Source: Planctomycetota bacterium
Lineage (GTDB): Bacteria > Planctomycetota > UBA1135 > UBA2386
Length of the DNA stretch: 9,674 nucleotides
Assembly (NCBI GenBank): GCA_003235605.1
Contig: QJVU01000363.1
Location: 1 to 9,674 of the forward strand
Reading direction: 5' to 3'
This document shows, one piece after another, positions 5,409 to 9,674 of this stretch. The notes below the pieces were generated by a model. The model searched no databases and had not been told where the DNA came from. It saw only the letters and a list, made by a program, of their open reading frames with translations. The position numbers and the translations under genes were made by a program. Position 1 is the first letter of the stretch. Every line of letters starts with the position of its first letter.

Positions 5409-8330
5409 ATGACTGCCAGCACGGCTCACCATCCCCTCGTCGCCTGGCTCCTGGACCGCGTCCCGGAGCGGGAGCTGCAACGCATCCTGGTGGTGGCGCC
5501 TTCCGCGGCAGCGGCAGCCGTCCTCCGCCGTGCGGCCACCGATGTGCGGGGAACTCTCGTCGGCGTCAACTTCGTCACTCCCCAGGGTCTTGCCAGCGAC
5601 ATCGCGTTGCTCGCGGGCAGGCCGTTCCGACGGGCGGCGCTGGACCCCCTCGAGATGCGGGAGACCCTCAGGTCCTGTCTGGGCAAGGATGATCTCGGTC
5701 GCTACTGCCAGCGGTTCCCCCAAGCGCTGCTGAGACTCCTGGCTACGGTTCGGGAACTGGAACGTCATGGGCCTGCAGACAACGACGCCAGGCTCACGCC
5801 ATGGGGAAGAGCGACGACCAAGATTGCGGCGCTCTACCGAGAGCAGGTTCGCGACCGGGACACCCGCGGCAACCGGATGGCGGCGGCGATGGCGGCGATA
5901 GACCGTGGAAGAGACCTCCCGGACCGCGTGCTGGTTGTCGGTTGGGCGGACCGAGACCACGCCATGGACCGGGATCTGCGGCTGCTGATGGCGGCCCTGG
6001 AGGGGAAGGACGTGTCGGTGGAGCACGCCCCGCCGGCCCAACACCGGCCTGAGGACGTGAAGCTCCGCGGCTGTCCCGGTTTCTACGAAGAGCTCCGCCT
6101 CGCGGGGAGGCTCTGCATGGCCGCTGCATCCAGGGGGATTCCCTGGCACGACATGGTGGTCGCCGCACCCACGCTGGAGCCCTATCGGCCGCACCTGGAA
6201 CGAGCGTTCACCGCCGAAGGGGTCCCTTTCCGGACCGACCTCGAGCTGCCCCTGTCCCGTCATCCTCGTGCCGCGCTCTACCTTCACCTGGCCAGGTTGC
6301 TGTTTCACGACGCTCCCAGGGAGTCGTGGCTGGCGCTGGTGACCTCCCCGCTACTCGCCGAATCGACGTTCATCCCTGCCGGACACCAGGCGGCGTTTGA
6401 CCGGCTGTCGCGCGAAGAGTACCTCAACGGTCACGGCGAGTACGTCCTGGAGCTGGCCAGGAACGTCGACGAGAAGCTCAAGAAGAAGTCCGCCCTGCCG
6501 GCCTTGCTGACCGCTGTAGAGGAGGCCGCGGCGGCGCAGCACGACCGAGCCGCGATCGCACAGCATGTTCGCGCCCTGGCGGGTTTCGCGAATCAGTGGC
6601 TCCGCGGCCCACGGGACAACGAGCTTGCCGTGACCGAGAAGCTGCACGACTGTCTCCATGCGGTGGTCCATGCCGATCGGGAGGAGGTCACGGGGGAGCG
6701 GTTCGTACAGGAGCTCGAGGCCCTTCTCCTGGCCCGGGGTGTCGAGCTGCCGGCTCAGACCCACGGCGGCGTGAACGTCGTGACCTTGGCCCACGCGCTG
6801 GCGTACCCCGCCCGATACCTGCACGTCATGGGCCAGGCGGACGGCATGATGCCCGGTCGCGGACCATCCGAGACCTTCCTGTCGGATCCGGATCGCCAGG
6901 CATTGGGGATGGATCACGCCCAGGCTTCGCGTCAACTCGAAGAGCAACGGCTCCAGCGCCTCCTGCGTCACGCTCCCGAGATCGTCCTCAGCTACTCCCG
7001 CAAGAACACGCTGGGGATGCCCGCCCTGCACACGCTGTGGCTGGATCGGATCGAGGCCACCTTGGGTCCGGTGGAGATCGAGACCGAACCCAGCCACCCC
7101 CTCGGCAAAGCGAGGGCTCGGATCGAGGAGGGCTCCTGTCCCCGAGACCTGGTCCTCGACTTCCTGGTGCTCGGCCGCGGCCGGCAGGCCTTGGCGAAAA
7201 CCCACCCCGCGCTGCTGCGTGACCTGAGCCAACGGGAAGGGATGCTGATCCTGTCCTGGGCCAAGGACCTCGACGACTTTGGCGGCCAACACCTGAAACG
7301 TGACGGTGACGTGACTTCGAAACGAGGAGCGGAGCTGGCCGAGGAGCCCGTCAGCGTCAGCGCGCTCCAAGATCTCGGCAACTGTCCCCAGCGCTACCTG
7401 TTCCAGCGGGGCATGAAGATCGAAGCGCTTCCCGAGGAGCTGGAGGTCACCACCATGCCACGGAACCGCCTTGGCCTGGTGATCCACGCCTGCCTGGAGC
7501 AGGTCTACAGCGAGTTCAAGGACCAGATCAATGTCGGCGATGGGGGTGACGATCTGCGGGATCGGATGCTGGCGCGGGCGGCGGAGATCCTGCACCAGGA
7601 GTTCGCCAGCCAAGGCGGACCACTCCTCAGGGAGCTGCCTGCTCTGCACAGGTTGCTCGAGGACGGCTGGCGCAACGGCATGAACCGGATGGTGAGGGAC
7701 GACCTGAGCCGCCTGAAGCGAGAGCAGGCCAGCATCGACAGCGTGGAGCTCGAGATCGAGGAGCACCTGGACTTCTCGTCGCACCTTGGTGAGCGGCTGT
7801 CACTGCCGGTGCGCGGTCGCCTGGATCGTGTCGATCTGCTCAAGGACGGCAGCTACCGGTTGATCGACTTCAAGACCGGTCGCAACCCCGAAGCAATGGT
7901 CACTGTGAAAGAGATCCTCAAGGGCAAGCGGCTCCAGCTTCCGGTCTATGCCCTGATGCTGGGCGCGGCGACGGCCAAGCTTCCGTCCGAGGTGGAGGTG
8001 CGGGCGGTAGCGCCCTTTGTCTCCAGCGACCAGGCCGATGCCAAGCTGCGTCATCCCCTGCCCGGCAACGTCCTGGGCGGCAGGTACACCCAGGGGGTCC
8101 AGGAAACCCTGTCGGTGCTCGTGGACCTGCGGGAGCGGGGCGCATTCATCCCCAACAAGGGACAGCACTGCTCCCATTGTCGTTTCCAGCCCGCATGCCG
8201 CCGCTATCACCCACCCACCGTGGAGCGGACTCGCCACAGCGGCGTACCCCAGGTGAGGCGGTTCCTGAAGCTCCAAGACAAGTCCACAAGACAGGCTACC
8301 CTGTCACCGGGGGAGGGGGAGGAAGCGTGA
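5409..8330 (+). CDS. addB: AddB-type PD-(D/E)XK nuclease subunit of a helicase-nuclease
   Basis: A 973-residue protein, close to the usual 1000-1150 of AddB. With its AddA partner it should resect double-strand ends to produce 3' single strands for RecA. Residues 20-560 look like the degenerate UvrD-like fold of AddB. The place of Walker A holds ILVVAPSAAAAAVLRRA (26-42) without GKT, like the alphaproteobacterial type and unlike Bacillus. NVVTLAHALAYPARYLHVMG (456-475) matches a motif V-like stretch. The C-terminal RecB-family nuclease (about 648-935) shows GLVIHACLEQVY (H693), GRLDRVD (D806), LIDFKTGR (D820, K822) and LQLPVYAL (Q843, Y847), which is a complete active-site set. C659 in GNCPQRY together with C921, C924 and C930 (C-x2-C-x5-C) matches the AddB 4Fe-4S staple. 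The ATG at 5409 has no clear Shine-Dalgarno. The stop overlaps the next start by GTGA, so the two are co-translated. Assignment to AddB versus a generic PD-(D/E)XK protein rests on the Fe-S spacing and the helicase partner. Confidence 0.88.
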   Translation: MTASTAHHPLVAWLLDRVPERELQRILVVAPSAAAAAVLRRAATDVRGTLVGVNFVTPQGLASDIALLAGRPFRRAALDPLEMRETLRSCLGKDDLGRYCQRFPQALLRLLATVRELERHGPADNDARLTPWGRATTKIAALYREQVRDRDTRGNRMAAAMAAIDRGRDLPDRVLVVGWADRDHAMDRDLRLLMAALEGKDVSVEHAPPAQHRPEDVKLRGCPGFYEELRLAGRLCMAAASRGIPWHDMVVAAPTLEPYRPHLERAFTAEGVPFRTDLELPLSRHPRAALYLHLARLLFHDAPRESWLALVTSPLLAESTFIPAGHQAAFDRLSREEYLNGHGEYVLELARNVDEKLKKKSALPALLTAVEEAAAAQHDRAAIAQHVRALAGFANQWLRGPRDNELAVTEKLHDCLHAVVHADREEVTGERFVQELEALLLARGVELPAQTHGGVNVVTLAHALAYPARYLHVMGQADGMMPGRGPSETFLSDPDRQALGMDHAQASRQLEEQRLQRLLRHAPEIVLSYSRKNTLGMPALHTLWLDRIEATLGPVEIETEPSHPLGKARARIEEGSCPRDLVLDFLVLGRGRQALAKTHPALLRDLSQREGMLILSWAKDLDDFGGQHLKRDGDVTSKRGAELAEEPVSVSALQDLGNCPQRYLFQRGMKIEALPEELEVTTMPRNRLGLVIHACLEQVYSEFKDQINVGDGGDDLRDRMLARAAEILHQEFASQGGPLLRELPALHRLLEDGWRNGMNRMVRDDLSRLKREQASIDSVELEIEEHLDFSSHLGERLSLPVRGRLDRVDLLKDGSYRLIDFKTGRNPEAMVTVKEILKGKRLQLPVYALMLGAATAKLPSEVEVRAVAPFVSSDQADAKLRHPLPGNVLGGRYTQGVQETLSVLVDLRERGAFIPNKGQHCSHCRFQPACRRYHPPTVERTRHSGVPQVRRFLKLQDKSTRQATLSPGEGEEA
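8309..8326 (+). promoter_or_regulatory. Very purine-rich ribosome binding site for the coupled helicase gene
   Basis: GGGGGAGGGGGAGGAAGC precedes the GTG at 8327. GGAGG within it is an almost perfect Shine-Dalgarno at workable spacing. It lies inside the end of the upstream gene, where it encodes the tail PGEGEEA. This strong site supports GTG as the true start despite the absence of a nearby ATG. Confidence 0.75.
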
Positions 8331-9674
8331 CCCTTCCCGACCACGAGCACCGCCGCGCTGCGCTGCTGGACTTCCAGCGGAACCTGGTGGTCACTGCGGG
8401 TGCGGGCACCGGCAAGACTTCGCTGCTGGTGGGGCGCCTGCTGTCGGCATTGCTGCGGCAGCACCTGGAACCCGACACCGTCCTGGCGGTGACGTTCACG
8501 GAGAACGCCGCCAAGGAGATGCGGGAGCGGGTAGTGGCAATGCTACGGGCGGTGCCCAAATGGCTGGATGGCGAGAAGCTCCCCGACAACATCACCTACG
8601 TTCTGGAGCAGCTGGACCTGATCCCAGCCAACCGTGCGCGGGCAGAGGAGCTGCTGTCCCAGGTCGACCAGCTGCGCATCGACACCTTCCATGGGTTCTG
8701 CCTGCGTTTCCTGCGAGATCACGCCCGGGCGGTGAGCCTGCCCCCGGACCTGGACATCGAGATGGACCTGCAGAGGGAGGAGAGGTTCGAGGGGGCATTC
8801 GTGGAGTACCTGCGGTCGATGGGCAGTCGTGAAGCCCACCCCGCCTTCGAACGCTTCGAGCCCAAGGAACTGATGGAGCTTGGCAAGGAGCTGCTGGAGC
8901 TGCCGCGGGAGAGCCTGGAGCTGATCCTCGATGTTCCCAAGCCCACCGACCTGGCAGAACGGGCAAGGGACCTGGCGCAGCTGCGGGAGAAGTACCCAGT
9001 AGCGCGAACGCGGTGGCGCGAGTACGCCGCTCAGCTCCAACAGCAGTACGAGCGCCTGGACGCGGGCCGACCCCTCGACCCGATGAGCGTCGAGGGAAGC
9101 ATCCCGAAGGGGGGCAAACGGGAGCTGGGGGAGGCCGGCAGCGAGGAGGCCACGGAGCGACTGAAGCACCACCGCGACTACCTGCAGGCGTTCGTCCAGG
9201 GCAGGGACCGGGACATCGCCCTGGCGGTGGAGTTCCTGTTGCCGCTGCTCGAGGTGTTCCGTGCCCAGGCAATGCGGCGCGGGCAGGTGACGTTCCACGA
9301 CCTGTTGCTGTTGACCCGGCACAGCCTGCAGGAGAGGGAGTCCCTGCGAGCCACCGCCGCGCGGCAGCTCTCGTGCATTCTGGTGGACGAGTTCCAAGAC
9401 ACCGACCCGCTCCAGTACGACGTGTTGTTTCTGTTGGCGGCGGAGCAGGTCCGGGGTCGGGTGCAACAGCCGATGGACCTTGCACTCAGGCCTGGGACCC
9501 TGTGCATCGTCGGCGATGCCAAGCAGAGCATCTACCGCTTCCGCAGAGCGGACATCGCTGCATTCTCCCGGGCGGTTCGGCGAATCGAGGCGCAGAGCGG
9601 ACGGTGCCTCAGCCTGACCGCCAACTTCCGTTCGCTCCCTCCGGTGCTCGGGTTCGTCAACGAGGTTTGTGCCC
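8327..9674 (+). CDS. addA: AddA/RecB-type UvrD-family helicase, N-terminal part (runs off right edge)
   Basis: The frame opens with GTG at 8327 overlapping the upstream TGA by four bases and gives 449 complete codons. It is a superfamily 1A DNA helicase, expected to be the 3'-5' motor of the AddAB complex. Visible motifs in order: Walker A AGAGTGKT (24-31); motif Ia VTFTENAAKEMRERV (55-69); Ib-like RIDTFHGFCLRFLRDH (117-132), typical of AddA/RecB; Walker B ILVDEFQDTDPLQYD (351-365, D354/E355); motif III IVGDAKQSIYRFRRAD (393-408); and motif IV LTANFRS (430-436). The spacing from motif Ib to Walker B of more than 200 residues fits the large 1B insertion of AddA/RecB and is longer than in plain UvrD or PcrA. 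A C-terminal nuclease domain, which would settle AddA against other UvrD-like proteins, lies beyond the window. Order addB-addA and the overlap match AddAB operons. Confidence 0.88.
   Translation, partial: MTLPDHEHRRAALLDFQRNLVVTAGAGTGKTSLLVGRLLSALLRQHLEPDTVLAVTFTENAAKEMRERVVAMLRAVPKWLDGEKLPDNITYVLEQLDLIPANRARAEELLSQVDQLRIDTFHGFCLRFLRDHARAVSLPPDLDIEMDLQREERFEGAFVEYLRSMGSREAHPAFERFEPKELMELGKELLELPRESLELILDVPKPTDLAERARDLAQLREKYPVARTRWREYAAQLQQQYERLDAGRPLDPMSVEGSIPKGGKRELGEAGSEEATERLKHHRDYLQAFVQGRDRDIALAVEFLLPLLEVFRAQAMRRGQVTFHDLLLLTRHSLQERESLRATAARQLSCILVDEFQDTDPLQYDVLFLLAAEQVRGRVQQPMDLALRPGTLCIVGDAKQSIYRFRRADIAAFSRAVRRIEAQSGRCLSLTANFRSLPPVLGFVNEVCA

Noticed and set aside
5217..6308. 363-residue minus-strand open frame opposite the AddB-like gene
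   Set aside because: It is arginine-, glycine- and proline-rich without motifs, as expected for the antisense of a GC-rich gene. The plus strand carries recognised AddB features.
6351..7784. 477-residue minus-strand open frame inside the AddB-like gene
   Set aside because: It is antisense to the Fe-S cysteine and start of the nuclease domain. Its leucine/glutamine/valine-rich composition mirrors GAG/CTG codon use on the plus strand.
8543..9485. Long minus-strand open frames opposite the helicase gene
   Set aside because: The plus frame contains all expected SF1 helicase motifs in order. The antisense frames show none.

Overview
The window is GC-rich, densely coding bacterial DNA with five genes: three for exported proteins and two for a double-strand-break repair machine. 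The likely source is a member of the Planctomycetota or a close relative. This rests on three things. The exported proteins share signal peptides ending in PL-x-AQ. The repeat protein carries a C-terminal beta-rich tail of a kind I recall from many planctomycete secreted proteins. A solute-binding protein is fused to DUF1080/LamG-like domains, which are abundant in that phylum. No rRNA or other taxonomic marker is present, so the assignment is an inference.

Left part, minus strand (1-2514): a secreted 616-residue protein made of about 13 repeats of roughly 36 residues (664-2514) is followed in the same direction by the first 183 codons of another exported protein (1-551), which leaves the window at base 1. 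A strong bulged hairpin (571-609) lies between them. It could end or attenuate the upstream transcript or mark a processing point.

Centre (2515-5157): a 372-base divergent control region separates the repeat protein from a plus-strand gene for a 756-residue protein. That protein combines a signal peptide, a complete iron/AfuA-type ABC solute-binding domain and two consecutive related LamG/DUF1080-like domains. No ABC permease or ATPase gene lies next to it, so it looks like an orphan binding protein.

Right part (5158-9674): after a 251-base gap come two translationally coupled plus-strand genes overlapping by GTGA. The first encodes an AddB-type nuclease subunit with a PD-(D/E)XK site and four iron-sulfur-type cysteines. 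The second is the N-terminal 449 codons of an AddA/RecB-type UvrD helicase, running off the right edge. Together they should form an AddAB-like helicase-nuclease that processes DNA ends for RecA-dependent repair.

No mobile elements, CRISPR arrays, tRNA or rRNA genes were seen. The most unusual items are the 36-residue repeat protein with its cysteine-rich blade and the solute-binding/double-LamG fusion. The repair pair is standard bacterial machinery.
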